A stretch of DNA of 64,000 bases from Notospermus geniculatus (Eukaryota > Nemertea > Pilidiophora > Heteronemertea > Lineidae). Made by a program: the position numbers and the translations under genes. The notes beneath the pieces are model-generated. The model saw only the letters and a list, made by a program, of their open reading frames with translations. It had not been told where the DNA came from and searched no databases. The stretch is taken from assembly GCA_002633025.1 (NCBI GenBank), contig NMRB01002793.1, forward strand, positions 20,890 through 84,889. Reading direction: 5' to 3'. Shown piece after piece: positions 1-10,429 of this stretch (within the stretch, counting starts at the first letter, position 1; each line of letters starts with the position of its first letter).

Positions 1-2
1 TT

Positions 3-188
3 TGTCAGAAATGCTTCAAACGTAAAGAGTTGTGTAACCAACATATACGGGAACACATGACAGGCGATCCCTTAGCTTGTAAGCGGTATTGTCATCACTG
101 TCATATTGTATTTAAAAAGATGTATCCATCTGATGTCTATCCCCATGTAAAGCCAGGTCATATTAGTGGTCACGCTGACAATGAATGA
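3..188 (+). CDS. C-terminal end of a C2H2 zinc-finger protein (partial)
   Basis: This open frame enters from the left edge and stops at TGA 186-188. The first visible residue is a cysteine that fits the second zinc-binding Cys of a finger (C-x12-H-x3-H, ending HIREHMTGD, close to the usual H-TGE-linker). A degenerate last finger follows (CHHC, then histidines spaced x14 and x4), and the protein ends in HADNE. The product is probably a nucleic-acid-binding nuclear protein; its partners and target cannot be known from this piece. It lies tail to tail with the minus-strand zinc-finger gene starting at 4444, so the two may be local paralogues. The rest of the gene is outside the window. Confidence 0.7.
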   Translation, partial: CQKCFKRKELCNQHIREHMTGDPLACKRYCHHCHIVFKKMYPSDVYPHVKPGHISGHADNE

Positions 189-1061
189 AGCATCATTTCA
201 GAAAGCTATCAGTTTCAAATACAATGTATACGTATATTTGTACCGGTAGGTTAAATTAAATTATTAATATATTTCAAATCTTGATTGTCTTTTGGTAAAT
301 GTGCTTGGATCATTGAATACCAACATTTGACTATTGAAATACATCTAAGGTGCTCCAACAATTGCAAGTTGGCGCTGAATGGGCAATACTGTGATTAACA
401 CTTGATTGTACCTCCCCCGGTTCAAGGTGGCCACCTCGAATAACGTTGTAAAGATGAAGAATAAAGGAAGAGTATGATAACAGAACCCAAGAGTATTTAC
501 GAATATAACAATACCATTGGTAAGACAGCGACACATTTAACAGCCCAGAGTTTTCTGAGGCTGAGTTGCTGATTGAAAGCTACTTTTGTAAGAAAACTCC
601 TGTGGAGTGCCTTAGGCTTCCGTTACATAGAAGTATACGGTATACGAAAACGCCGCTTAACAAAGGCTTCCCGAGGATTCACGACCGTGAAGCCGTTGTT
701 AACCGGCGTTTTCGTATACCGTATACTTCTATGTAAGGGAAGCCTTAAGGGCTATTTTTCGTACGACACCCTACCTGTGCCCTGCAGTCACTGATCAGAC
801 CTTCTGGTGAGAGTTGTGATGTCCGCAGGCCAAGGAGGAAGAGACAACCTCGACACATACCACCAGATAGGAAGATGATAACAACAAGTCAAGCAGTCAG
901 TGATTCTATTAGTTATGAATTTGACAATAACAGAGACAATGGTGAGAGTGAGGGCAATAATCAAGGAGGATTGTCATGGCAACAAGAAAGGTAACCATGG
1001 TAACCCATCCTGCAGTCAAAACTCCCTTAGAGATGCCAGAGAAAGGAGGCTTCTTCCTACA
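189..1061. other. Intergenic stretch between two convergent zinc-finger genes
   Basis: I find no supportable coding exon here. It should hold the 3' UTRs of both convergent genes. It contains one long foldback repeat at 611-749, listed separately, and otherwise ordinary AT-rich sequence. Confidence 0.5.
611..749. repeat. Foldback MITE-like element with near-perfect long arms
   Basis: The left arm from 611 (CTTAGGCTTCC, then TATACGGTATACGAAAACG) is matched in inverted orientation by the right arm ending at 749. Pairing extends about 50 bases with only a few mismatches around a short centre. The length, perfect arms and lack of coding capacity fit a non-autonomous DNA transposon or foldback element. 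No clear target-site duplication was identified. Confidence 0.75.
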
Positions 1062-2086
1062 TCATTCCTGAACCTCGTCTTCGGACATGTCAGAATTTTT
1101 CTCAACATTTTCCTCATCGAATGTCTCCTTACAATGTTGAGTGCGTTCATGGCGACTGACGCCAGGTCGATGGCGGAATTCTTTTCCACAAAATTGGCAC
1201 TTAAAAGGTTTCTCCCCCGTGTGAATAAGCATGTGGACTTGATGAGTATGTTTCGCCAAAAACGCCATACCACAGATTTCACATTTGAATGGTTTTTCCC
1301 CAGAATGGGTCTTCTCATGGCAGAGTAAACCTCGTCTATTCTTGAAAGCTTTGTCACACATTCCACATTCATATTTGCGAACACCGCTGTGTGCCTCACA
1401 ATGTGATACTAGCTGTGTATACAGAGGGAACGTTTCGCCACAGACATCACAATCAAACGGTCCATCCGCATGAACAAGCTCATCATGAGATACCAACTCC
1501 TGTTGTTTCTTGAACAGCTTCCTACATTTTTTACACTTGAAATGTTTTTCACCGGCATGACACGGTACATGTCTCACCAATTCATTTTTCGTGGCGAACC
1601 TCACTTCACACATTTCACACCGAAATTTCAACGCAATATGTTGTTTCTCATGTTTAACACGAGCGGCGTTATTCCTGAAAGCTTTGAGACAATCTAAGTG
1701 TCGACATTTGAAGGGGTGTTCCCCGGTATGGGCTAAAATATGACTGACAATATCACGTTTCCGTGGGAACGCCATGTCACACATGTTACATTTGAATCTT
1801 CTCTCACAGTGGAACTTTTTATGAATGTTCAACTCATACCTTCGCTGGAAAGAGAAGTTACAGTCAGGACATTTCAAAAGATCTAGATCATCGTGAACAG
1901 GCTGATGAGCTGCCAATGATTCCTCAGTATTGAAGACATCCCGACATATCATACACACATATCTGCACTTGAAATTCGGATCGAGAGGACGCCCAACACC
2001 ACGCCGTTGACCAATATTCGATTTCCGGCAGAGCTTTTTGTATTTTGCTGGACGTGCTGGCTGTTGTTCTTTCTCTGTGCGAATGG
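1062..2086 (-). CDS. Alternative terminal exon A of a C2H2 zinc-finger gene (10 fingers)
   Basis: A terminal exon entered through a good acceptor (pyrimidine tract, TTGCAG, exon starting CC in phase 1) ending at 2086 and stopping at 1062. It encodes about 341 residues with ten C2H2 fingers in tandem, several joined by H-TGEKPFKC-type linkers, as in sequence-specific DNA-binding proteins. It ends in an acidic tail. No Met is needed upstream: joined to the shared exons 3977-4444 and 3751-3826 the reading phase fits exactly and gives a 522-residue protein. The next acceptor upstream, at 3345, has the same phase and the same first bases, so this exon and 2681-3345 appear to be alternative ends of one gene. 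A separate promoter for this exon is the alternative. Confidence 0.82.
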
Positions 2087-2498
2087 CTGCAATAGAAGAG
2101 ACTGTATCATTTAGAAGACAATAAACTCTCCAATGCCTGCCTCCCAATCTTATAAACACAACTCACAACAGTTCGAAGCAGAGGAAATAAAGCAAACCAG
2201 TCTCTGGTTGCAACAACTCTACCAAGATGCAGAAATGTCTGAAGGAGATTGAGTGAGTGATCCAGCTCAGAAGAATGTACTCAGGGTTTGTGGTTCATGT
2301 AACAGACTTATGGATGGGGGTAGTAAATGATGGACACGACGAAAGAGATGTGAATTGGATACAAATGAAGATGTACTGTTTATTTCAGCGAACAATGAAT
2401 ATCAATACAACACTAACAGTATGCAATAAATCAGGACAATGAACAAGACGACTTCAGCTGAGCTGTACTTTCATGTGTGAGGTCAAGATAGGCATAAT

Positions 2499-2625
2499 GG
2501 GTCGTATTCATAAAGTGGTTCTATGGTTAGAACTGTCTTAGGCCGGTTCCAGGTACAGTGGTTGACGATACTTGGAACCGGCCTAAGACGGTTCTAAAGA
2601 TAGAACTGCTCTATGAATACGACCC
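2499..2625. repeat. 127-bp foldback element, family 1 copy 1
   Basis: A palindromic element bounded by GGGTCGTATTCATAAA and its inverse, with a central GGCCGGTTCC...GGAACCGGCC pairing. A second copy of the same length lies at 8978-9104 inside a CutA intron and differs at a modest number of positions. Equal length and shared ends identify a MITE family. Confidence 0.85.
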
Positions 2626-2680
2626 TATAGTATATGTCATACACTAGTGTCATTTTATACGAACTACATACTGCTACTGA

Positions 2681-3345
2681 CTACTTGGGATTTGTCAAAT
2701 TCTCTATTGTATAGTTCGTCTCAATTACACTCTTCAGAAAGCACTGGTGCCTGTCCAGCCTCCAAAGTGCCTTTTTACAGAGGGGACACTTTGACTTTTT
2801 GGCCCTATCACCGTGTGCCGTGTATTGATGATTAGACAAGCCTCGTTTAGTTGACAATATCCTGCCACATTTCTCACACTTGAACTCTCTCTTGCAGTAG
2901 AATTCATCATGAGCAGCACGATTTTGTCGGGGGATGAACTGAGCACATCCGTCACACTTGACCATCACTTCATTCATACTGTTTACACACAGAGGAATAT
3001 GATGGAGCAACGCTTGCTCCGAGGGAAACGACTCATCACAAACATGACAACAATGTCCAACGTCAACACACACACAACGTATTCCATGGGGATCCTGATC
3101 TTTCACTGGGACGAACTTCGAACAGCGTTTACATATGAATAATTTTTGTTTAATGTGGCTATTCTGATGGACGGCTAAACTTCCCGGATCATTGAATACA
3201 CTCCCGCATATCGTACACTTGAATCTGCACATGAACTCAACTTGTGGTTTACTCCTACGAGGTTTTTTCACAGCTGGTAAGACGTCCTGATACAGATGCG
3301 TCTTGGCCATGATTGGCTGTGGTTTGTCAGCCTTGCGATGATTGG
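2681..3345 (-). CDS. Alternative terminal exon B of the same zinc-finger gene (mixed C2H2/C2HC fingers)
   Basis: A terminal exon with acceptor (TTTAATTGCAG, exon starting CC in phase 1) ending at 3345 and a stop at 2681. It encodes about 221 residues with roughly six zinc fingers. The first and fifth are ordinary C2H2, while several others end in Cys instead of the last His (C2HC). Joined to 3751-3826 and 3977-4444 the frame closes exactly into a 402-residue protein. The sequence differs from exon A beyond the finger scaffold, so the two isoforms should recognise different targets while sharing one N-terminal region. Which isoform is used when cannot be read from the DNA. Confidence 0.8.
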
Positions 3346-3750
3346 CTGCAATTAAACAAAAGAACGCATGAATATCAGGAACGTTACTCAGCATGGGACA
3401 ATTTTTCACCCTAAACCAATGACAAAGCTAATATTTCCCCATGCACAAAATGAAAACCTACAGAAAATTGGCCCATCAGTGTTTCCACCAGAGAGGGTAC
3501 AGGGGGTATGTCCCCTCCTTAAAAGGTCAAAATTACTGGTAGTCAAAATTTGTGTTTTTGACCAAGAATTCTGTCAAATTTTCTCTTTGTCCCCCCCTTT
3601 AAAAAATTCCTGGCAGAAACACTGCCCATACCCACATTAGGCCTATCTGGTGCAGACCGAGATCGGCAAGTGGTGACATCAGAAATCACAGAATACTCTG
3701 ATATATTTCTGATGATATTCCAAAGAGTGGAAATGATATGTGGAATGTAC

Positions 3751-3826
3751 CTGTAGATGTGCCAGCCGTGTTCAGATTCCCAGAAGCATCAACCTCCCAG
3801 TGTTGAGTTGGACAGGTGGAAGAACC
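3751..3826 (-). CDS. Internal shared exon of the zinc-finger gene
   Basis: A 76-bp exon bounded by a strong acceptor (TGGTTTCTTTCAG) and a donor (CTACAG followed by GTACAT). It starts in phase 0 and ends in phase 1, exactly what is needed between the first coding exon (phase 0 donor at 3977) and either terminal exon (phase 1 acceptors at 3345 and 2086). It encodes about 25 residues (GSSTCPTQHWEVDASGN...) with no recognised domain. Confidence 0.75.
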
Positions 3827-3976
3827 CTGAAAGAAACCATATCTTAGACAAGCATGCTAATTGCAATTAAAGCATTCCGTAATTGGATATGACAGCTGTC
3901 AATCAAGAACAGCTAAGTACATGTATAGCCATTGTCAAGTACTTGATTAAAGTTGTCGATTCCTTTCATGACTTAC

Positions 3977-4444
3977 TTTGACAACATCCTCCTCCAATCT
4001 TTCATCCCTGTCATCAGAATCCAGCTCAGTTTTTATGGTTTTTCCGTGCAACGAATCTTCCACCTCAATCTTCAGAAGATTCTTGCCAACAATAACAGCA
4101 TCCTTTGCAACATTACCAGAGGTGGAATCAGCTTTGCCCAAACTGTTTGGCACATCAACTGAAGACAGACTGCCATATACAGACCCACTGGGCTCTATAG
4201 TCGAATCATTATCATCACTTTCACATTGGAGATTCAGGGAAGACGTCGGCAGTGAATCTGAAGATGCAGCCGGGTCTGTTACAACACAATCCAAGGGTTC
4301 AGCCTTCACTCGACACAAGCCATTCTGACTTAGGTTTCTGTCCTTGGTTTCTGCCATCAGTGGACCTGTCCTTATTGTGACACCTCGATTAAGGTCAAGA
4401 AGTTTATTCCTGTCCGGGGACTGTCCTGTCACTGAAATATCCAT
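3977..4444 (-). CDS. First coding exon of the alternatively ended zinc-finger gene
   Basis: The exon begins at ATG 4444 (AGAATGG, purine at -3 and G at +4) with in-frame TGA codons just upstream, so it is a credible start. It ends before GTAAGTC at 3976. It encodes 156 residues, acidic and Ser/Asp rich, without a zinc finger. Three psi-K-x-E sites (VKAEP, LKIEV, IKTEL) match the SUMO-acceptor consensus, common in transcription regulators. It is the shared N-terminus for both zinc-finger ends. It lies head to head with the SANT-like gene at 5710; the roughly 1.2 kb between them holds a copy of the 42-bp promoter-like element. Confidence 0.75.
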
Positions 4445-5709
4445 TCTGACGTTGATTCCACTGACACCACTTCTTGAATCGTCAGATCATCAAACCAGGA
4501 TTGTGTGTGCGGAAAGAAGTCAATCCATGACGAGGAATGATCATGTGATTGAAGGTGGAAGGCATTTGTTTGTTGACGTCGGTTGTCAACTGACAATTAC
4601 ACACTGAAAATAAAATAAAAACAGTCAGTCTTGACTCTTCTTGCCAATTTCAAAATCAAAACGACAAAACAGTCTCGTCAACTGGAATGACTGTTAATAC
4701 TAGTCACCACCTTACAAAACTTACACATAGGCCTAGGCCTACATGTAGGCCTACATGTATGTGTCTTTATAATACCTCCATATGCTGCATGCATACACCA
4801 TGTGTGTTGCAAACTAGCAAAGGCTTCATAAAAATGGAGTGCATTACTTTATGTACAGGCAGATGTACAGCAGATGCACTGCAGTGCAGTACAGTAGTAG
4901 AGTAGGGATGCTGATTGATACTGATTTGCCTCCGTATAACTCACTTTGTTCCTTTAATTATAGTACTGGTTGATCTGCTATTACTTTTAAACTATTGAAA
5001 ACATGACTAAGATATTTTGACGTGATTTTGCACACAGTGTCTGAAGGAAATTTGTCGTCGGAAACAGCGCTCTGCCAAACAAGACTGGTTCTCTTCTTTG
5101 CCGGGGTGGCGCTCACATGGAACCGACAGCAGCGCCGCGGGGGTTGAGCGGCAAACACTGGAACCAGTCTAACTTTTTGGTGCTTGCGTTATTTAGCATT
5201 TCACGAAATTTTTAGCTCCAGTGCGAGTTTGGTCAACAATTTTCTCTATTTTCTCACGATCTGTCGATTTTCTGTACAAACAAAGAACATATTTCAAAAA
5301 AAGCTGACTAATTTCACCACATCAATAAAATTACAGCGTCAGAGGCTTTGATTATTCTGGAAGAGATCAATTTATACGTGAAGTCCTAATAACGGGGTCA
5401 AATGTACGTGCGTGCACATGGTGCACAGTACATTGGCCATGATATATGAAGAGCTCTGCTGATCAAATTAACTCTGACCTGATTCGGTCTCCTAGGTGGA
5501 ATGTAATTTGATTGCTGACATGGACCAAGCAGCAGCTTCATGAGACAGTAACGTCAACATTTTCTACAAAAAAAAACAAAAAAGAAGACAACTCAACAAC
5601 TCATTACCTCAATCAACTGAACTGGTGGACTGACCTTGTCCTCCTCACTGACACCGTGTCCTGACTTCATAATTTTAGTTTTGCTTGTGACAGCAGACTA
5701 GGATAAGGG
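4445..5709. promoter_or_regulatory. Divergent promoter region between zinc-finger and SANT-like genes
   Basis: No coding sequence is supportable. The region separates the starts of two divergent genes and should contain both promoters and 5' UTRs. It has a GC-rich island near 5090-5175 including one copy of the 42-bp element at 5132-5173, and a TAGGCCTA-rich tract near 4730-4760. A likely acceptor (TTGTGACAG) just before the 5710 start suggests a spliced 5' UTR for the plus-strand gene. Confidence 0.5.
5132..5173 (+). promoter_or_regulatory. 42-bp conserved promoter-like element, copy 1
   Basis: The element starts GCGCC, contains GAGCGGCAAA in the middle and TGGAACCAGTC near the end. It matches the copy at 61982-62023 at nearly all of 42 positions and those at 58224-58265 (+) and 58166-58206 (-) more loosely. 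It sits in the GC-rich part of a divergent promoter and points toward the SANT-like gene. What binds it is unknown to me. Confidence 0.6.
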
Positions 5710-7336
5710 ATGGATATGAGTTATAACACTGTAGTGGGTCTTCATCAAACCCACAAAACATTATCAACAAGATTAAATCAAGAGCCTGAACGTGAAAGCC
5801 ACACCCACAGCGAATTGAACTGTGATAATGAAGACCACTCCAATATATATGAAGGCTTGTTCATCTCTCACCCGGGGACTTCCACAGATGAAGCGGTGGC
5901 TGGGACAGGCTCAAATACTGGGAAGCAGTACGTTGGAGACCTGATGACACTCGAAGCAGATAACCCGCATAGAGCGCTGTCTGCTGACATGGAGACAGGA
6001 GAGGAGGTCTATGAAGCTGGGGAAAATGTACCAGTAAGTATCAGTAATCAGACTTCAGTTGAAATTCACACCAAGATTTGTACTGGACTCCAGAAGTTCA
6101 TGGCCACCATTCTGATTGTACTTGTGAGAGATGAAGAGTATTAAATAGTTCATGTATTTTGTAGTGCCTTCACTAATGGACAGTGATATGTTTTGCCTGT
6201 CTTGCTTTTTACAGATATCCTACGCTCAACCTTGGGTAGTGGCTGATAGGAACCTGTGTGGCACTGAACACTCATCAGGTGAGTTGCTTGTATTGGCAAT
6301 CCAATAGGATTCTCAGCTGGCCATTGTAACCTCTATTCAGTTATGCGTGCATCTTTGGTGTGGTGCTTTAAAGTGTGAGTGTGGTAAGTTTAAAGCATGT
6401 GAACTTCACCTTTTTGCAGCGAATTCCATCGTGCCTAAGGAACAAAACGTGACCAGCATGTCAAGAACAGATTCGTCAATGGATTCACCAGAAACCACCA
6501 ACAAACAGATGGCATTTGTAAAACTTCTAAAGGGACATTCTGTATTGCTGAGTAAGTCTCAGAGACCTAAAATCAAAGAAAGAAAGGCGACCGCTCTGAG
6601 ACAGGTGATCGCCGAATATCGAGATATCACTGGAATAGAACTGAATGATAAACAGCTTACAAAGAAGATTAACAACATGAAGAATGATGTGAAGTTTAAG
6701 TTGGACATGAAGAAGAATGGAGATCGGCCTCCGGTTCTTAAGGATTGGGAAAAGGTGTTACTCCAGCTGATTCAAGCGGAAAAGAACAATGCACTTGCTT
6801 CGAGTGGCAGTTCTTTGAGCGGTAAGTTTTATGTTGGAGTTTATCTTGCGTATACTAATGTAAGAATATTCAAGCATGGTAGGCCTACCCCTCCCACTAG
6901 CTGCCCGATTTTGACAAGCGTGAGGGGGGGTGCATTGGACTGGGGTTGAGATATTTTCACCTGTTCAACCTCATCCTGTTGGTCTCAGCCATCTGTGTTG
7001 GCTACTGTTGGTGAAAACTTCATTGCACTCCAATAGTATTGTTTCAATAAAGTTATGTACCGGTATACAATTACACTTCCAGGTGGTCCTCAAATGGGAC
7101 CTAAAAGGAAACAGCCAGAACCGTCTGAAACTTTAGTTCAGGGATCACAGCAAGTGACAGACAGTGCACAACCAGCCATCATTCCAAGACCAGCAAAGAA
7201 AATAAGACTGCCAAACGAAACTGAGGAAACAGCGAATCTCTCAATGAGGCAACTGAAACGTCTTGTGCTCCTTGAACAGTTAAAGTTAATCAGGATGCAG
7301 CAGAGACAGATTGTGACATTAAACGGAGAAAGTTAA
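5710..7336 (+). CDS. Myb/SANT-like (MADF-type) DNA-binding protein
   Basis: Four coding exons, 5710-6033, 6215-6278, 6420-6821 and 7083-7336, join in phase with GTAAGT/GTGAGT donors and AG acceptors into 347 residues. The start ATG 5710 has G at -3 and +4 and an in-frame TAA two codons upstream. The N-terminal 130 residues are acidic and unrecognised. Exon 3 carries a helical, Lys-rich domain (HSVLLSKSQRPKIKERKATA...DKQLTKKINNMKNDVK...DWEKVLLQLI) resembling Myb/SANT-like trihelix domains found in metazoan transcription regulators and domesticated transposon proteins. The C-terminus has a basic stretch and a Leu-rich helix (LSMRQLKRLVLLEQLKLIRMQQR) likely used for oligomerisation. Family assignment rests on pattern, not a search. 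Confidence 0.72.
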
Positions 7337-7467
7337 AGGGTTGACCTCAGATGAACAAACTGTGACTATAGTATTTTTGGACTCGTCATTCCTCCAACCT
7401 CGACCCTCACGATAGCTTGGGCCAATACCCTGTGATAACTTCAAAGTTAGCCAGAAAATAATCATAG

Positions 7468-7785
7468 GTACGGTGGCCCATAGAGCTCATTGATGAAAAA
7501 TATTCACATTTGCAATTTTTTTTCAATTCGATAATTTTTCTTGGGGTTTGTAAAATTTTCAGAAGTTCCCACCGCGGTGATAATATTTCCACCGCGGTGA
7601 TAATATTACCACCGCGGTGAAAATGATTTCCACCGCGGTGGGAATGTTTCCACCGCGGTGGAAACATTATCACCGCGGTGGGAACTTCTGAAAATTTTAC
7701 AAACCCCAAGAGAAAAATTATCGAATTGAAAAAAAAATTGCAAATGTAAATATTTTTCATCAATGAGCTCTATGGGCCACCGTAC
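7468..7785. repeat. 318-bp foldback element carrying six phased CACCGCGGTG palindromes
   Basis: The terminal arms start GTACGGTGGCCC and end GGGCCACCGTAC; pairing runs about 100 bases inward. The flanks are ATAG on both sides (7464-7467 and 7786-7789), a likely 4-bp target-site duplication. The centre holds six exact copies of the 10-bp palindrome CACCGCGGTG at 7570, 7590, 7610, 7631, 7651 and 7671, spaced 20, 20, 21, 20 and 20 bases. No protein is encoded, so this is a non-autonomous element. The phased core resembles a cooperative binding array. Confidence 0.85.
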
Positions 7786-8212
7786 ATAGGCGATCACGAT
7801 ACGTTAAAACAACTGGGCGAGACAATTGTCTTGACGTCACGCCGTACTGATGTTGTAGGATTGTCTTCGCGGCCCCGCTGGAATTGGTCCGCTCACGACA
7901 ACGATTTTCTATATACCTGCTGTACATTTGTGTACATTTAGATTGAAATGCATGGCAGTCTCTGGTGGACAAAATAAACGCGTTTCTTACTTCAACTGCG
8001 TGTCCTCTTGGAAAACTGCATTTATCTTTACTATAGTAAGAATAAAATTTCCTAAACATGCAACAGAGATCTATTATTTAACTGAATCATAATCGTAAAT
8101 ATTGGACTGAGTAGGCTAGGCAGCCAACTCCAGATTCATCCATCCTCTGCTCTGTCTGCCTGCCGTCCCTGACTCTCCTGTCTTCTCAGGCCCTGATTGT
8201 GCTGGCCCCTGG

Positions 8213-8252
8213 AGGTGGGGGGGGGGGGGNTGGAGGTGGGGGGGGGGGGGAG
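8213..8252. other. Poly-G tract with assembly seam (N at 8230)
   Basis: The phrase TGGAGGTGGGG(G)n occurs immediately before and after a single N. This looks like two contig ends that overlap but were not merged, so the true length is uncertain. Confidence 0.8.
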
Positions 8253-8660
8253 GGGATTACCCTGACCCTGACCTCTCTTGATGATCTGATACTTGCCCCA
8301 GCAGCCTGCCACCAAGGATAGTGAATCAAACATGATATCCCCCCCAAACTTCATCACAATGGCTGAACTGAAGGGTGAATGTCGTCCCCTGGAGACTGTC
8401 CCACAATCTTTGATACCATGCCTCCTACCCCTGACCCCTAAAGCCTACTCGTAATCTTAACCCTAACCTTTAACCCTTGCAGGCGGCAGCCGATAGGCCT
8501 AGGCTACCCTTGGTAATGGGTAACCCTGTTCCATAGAATTAGACGACATTCACATCTTGGAGCGTGCAGCAAGGGGGAGGAGGGGTTGACACCAATGTAT
8601 ACGGGGGGAGGGAGGTCAAACTAAAAGCATACCGGTACGTATGCTCACACTACTGAATGG

Positions 8661-10429
8661 ATGGCCCGTTTTACATCACAACATGTACGTCTCTGTCTCC
8701 AGGTCGTAGCCAGCTTGGTCAACCTGTGCATGCCTTTGATTCTAAATCTACTCAGGAGGACATTCAGCACCATGGCCACAGATATTTACTCCATGGCATT
8801 TGTGACAGTCCCAGACAGAGAGGTGGCAAAGAAAATAGCAAGGTAACAGCATATCTGATAAACTGATCAATCATTTGTTCAAACGACCGGTCCATTTGGT
8901 CTGTAAAACAGATGGACATCAGATCCACAGATCCTGATGCAATGCAAGATCAGAGAAATCTGCAAATACATGGACTCGGGTCGTATTCATAAACTGGTTC
9001 TATCGTTAGAACCATCTTGGGCCGGTTCCAAGTACAGTGGTTGACCATACTTGGAACCGGCCTAAGACGGTTCTAACGACAGAACCGCTTTATGAATACG
9101 ACCCAAGGATTTCTGCTTCAGACATGGTATTGAAATGATTCTTTATATTTGTCCAAGTATATTAGCCCACCTGAAAATATCCACCCTCCGATTCCAGTGG
9201 TCTTGTTGAAAAGAAACTGGCAGCATGTGTTAATATCATACCTGGACTGACTTCAGTGTAAGTATCATGCTTTTTTTCATGTCATTTTCTGCAACATAAA
9301 ATCATTTTACACATGGAAGGTCTGGCGTCCAGTGATGGGCGAATTCTAAGCTGACAGAATTCTCATTGCAGATATGAATGGGAAGGAAAGATTGAGGAGG
9401 ACAGTGAGATGCTCCTGGTAAGCTTATCATCCTGTGAAACTGGGGCCAATACAGTTCCTACAACTTCCTAAGAGTGTGAGAAAGAGCATTTGCATGGACC
9501 CTGATGGTTGAGGATGGGGCCATGTGCCAATGTATGAAAAGACCGAGACTAAAGTCCTGCTACGGGAGGATGGACGGTGCCTACATCATGTTCCTCAGGG
9601 AGCACATCTCGAGGGACAAAAACGTCCCTCGTATGAGGTATTAACACCTGGCAAACAGAAGATCTGTCCGTCATTGGCACTGACAATTGGTCATCCTATG
9701 ACCGCATGTCATCTTTTTTCAGATGATAAAGACACGGACATCCAAAATGGAAGAACTTACCGAAGCCGTGATGTAAGTAAACACGATTGTCAATGTCTTC
9801 TCCACGATACATGGGGAATAACTCCTCCTCCAAGTATAGAGATAAGAGCCAAGCACAGTTGCTTAATCCTAGTACATTATACAGAAATCCAGCCAAAGTA
9901 TAGCCAACTTTTGGGATCTTGTCCGAGGGGTGAAGAGTACCAGTACCAGTACCTGTGGACTGGTATACTGGATCTCCAAGGAAATACCGGTACATGTAAC
10001 CATGGTAACTGTGTCTGCATCATGACAAGTTGATCTGAAGGCCTCCCCTCACCCCTTCTCCAACTGGTGGTTATATAAACAGTCATTACACAATACATGT
10101 ACGGGTATGGATTAACGGTTGTCCCACCTTGATTTCAGTAAACTCCATCCATACGATACTCCTGAAGTGATATCAGCCAAGGTAAGTGTTACGATTGGGG
10201 ACTGCACGGAGCTTGTGGTTGAGTTCCCTCAAACAGTTTGAAGGAGCTTAGCACCTCAATAAGACCCCATTCGGAGTCAAATGGAGCCGAGCTGCTCCCA
10301 TTTCAGAATCAACTTGCCCTTTTCATCATAATCCAGTACCTAAATCCATCTTTTGATTTGCAGATAGATCAAGGAAGCAAAGCCTACCTGGATTGGATTG
10401 GGAAAATTGTGCCAGATACAAAGAAATAA
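8661..10429 (+). CDS. CUTA: CutA divalent-ion tolerance family protein
   Basis: Six exons (8661-8842, 9198-9257, 9372-9417, 9723-9772, 10139-10181, 10364-10429) join in phase to 148 residues. From MAFVTVPDREVAKKIA the protein follows the CutA fold: LVEKKLAACVNIIPG, then YEWEGKIEEDSEMLLMIKT, then KLHPYDTPEVI, and ends near YLDWIGKIV. CutA forms very stable homotrimers; roles proposed in the family are metal tolerance in bacteria and acetylcholinesterase processing or anchoring in animals. The N-terminus has a hydrophobic stretch (about residues 15-33), as in the long animal isoform, suggesting membrane or secretory targeting. The start is uncertain: ATG 8661 has weak context, and an acceptor-like CTGTCTCCAG at 8693-8702 would allow a spliced upstream start. 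AATAAA at 10697 is a likely polyadenylation signal. A 127-bp MITE lies in intron 1. Confidence 0.93.
8978..9104. repeat. 127-bp foldback element, family 1 copy 2
   Basis: The same ends (GGGTCGTATTCATAAA) and the same 127-bp length as 2499-2625, inserted in CutA intron 1. Most differences are single bases, some paired across the arms. Confidence 0.85.

Larger units (their letters stand above)
7337..8660. other. Intergenic region between SANT-like gene and CutA
   Basis: No supportable gene. It contains a 318-bp foldback element with phased palindromes (7468-7785) and a poly-G tract with an assembly seam (8213-8252). The last few hundred bases should contain the CutA promoter. Confidence 0.45.

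Noticed and set aside
7570-7680. CRISPR-like regular spacing of a 10-bp repeat
   Set aside because: The repeat is a 10-bp palindrome with 10-11-base gaps inside a eukaryotic foldback element; no leader or cas genes, and the size is wrong.
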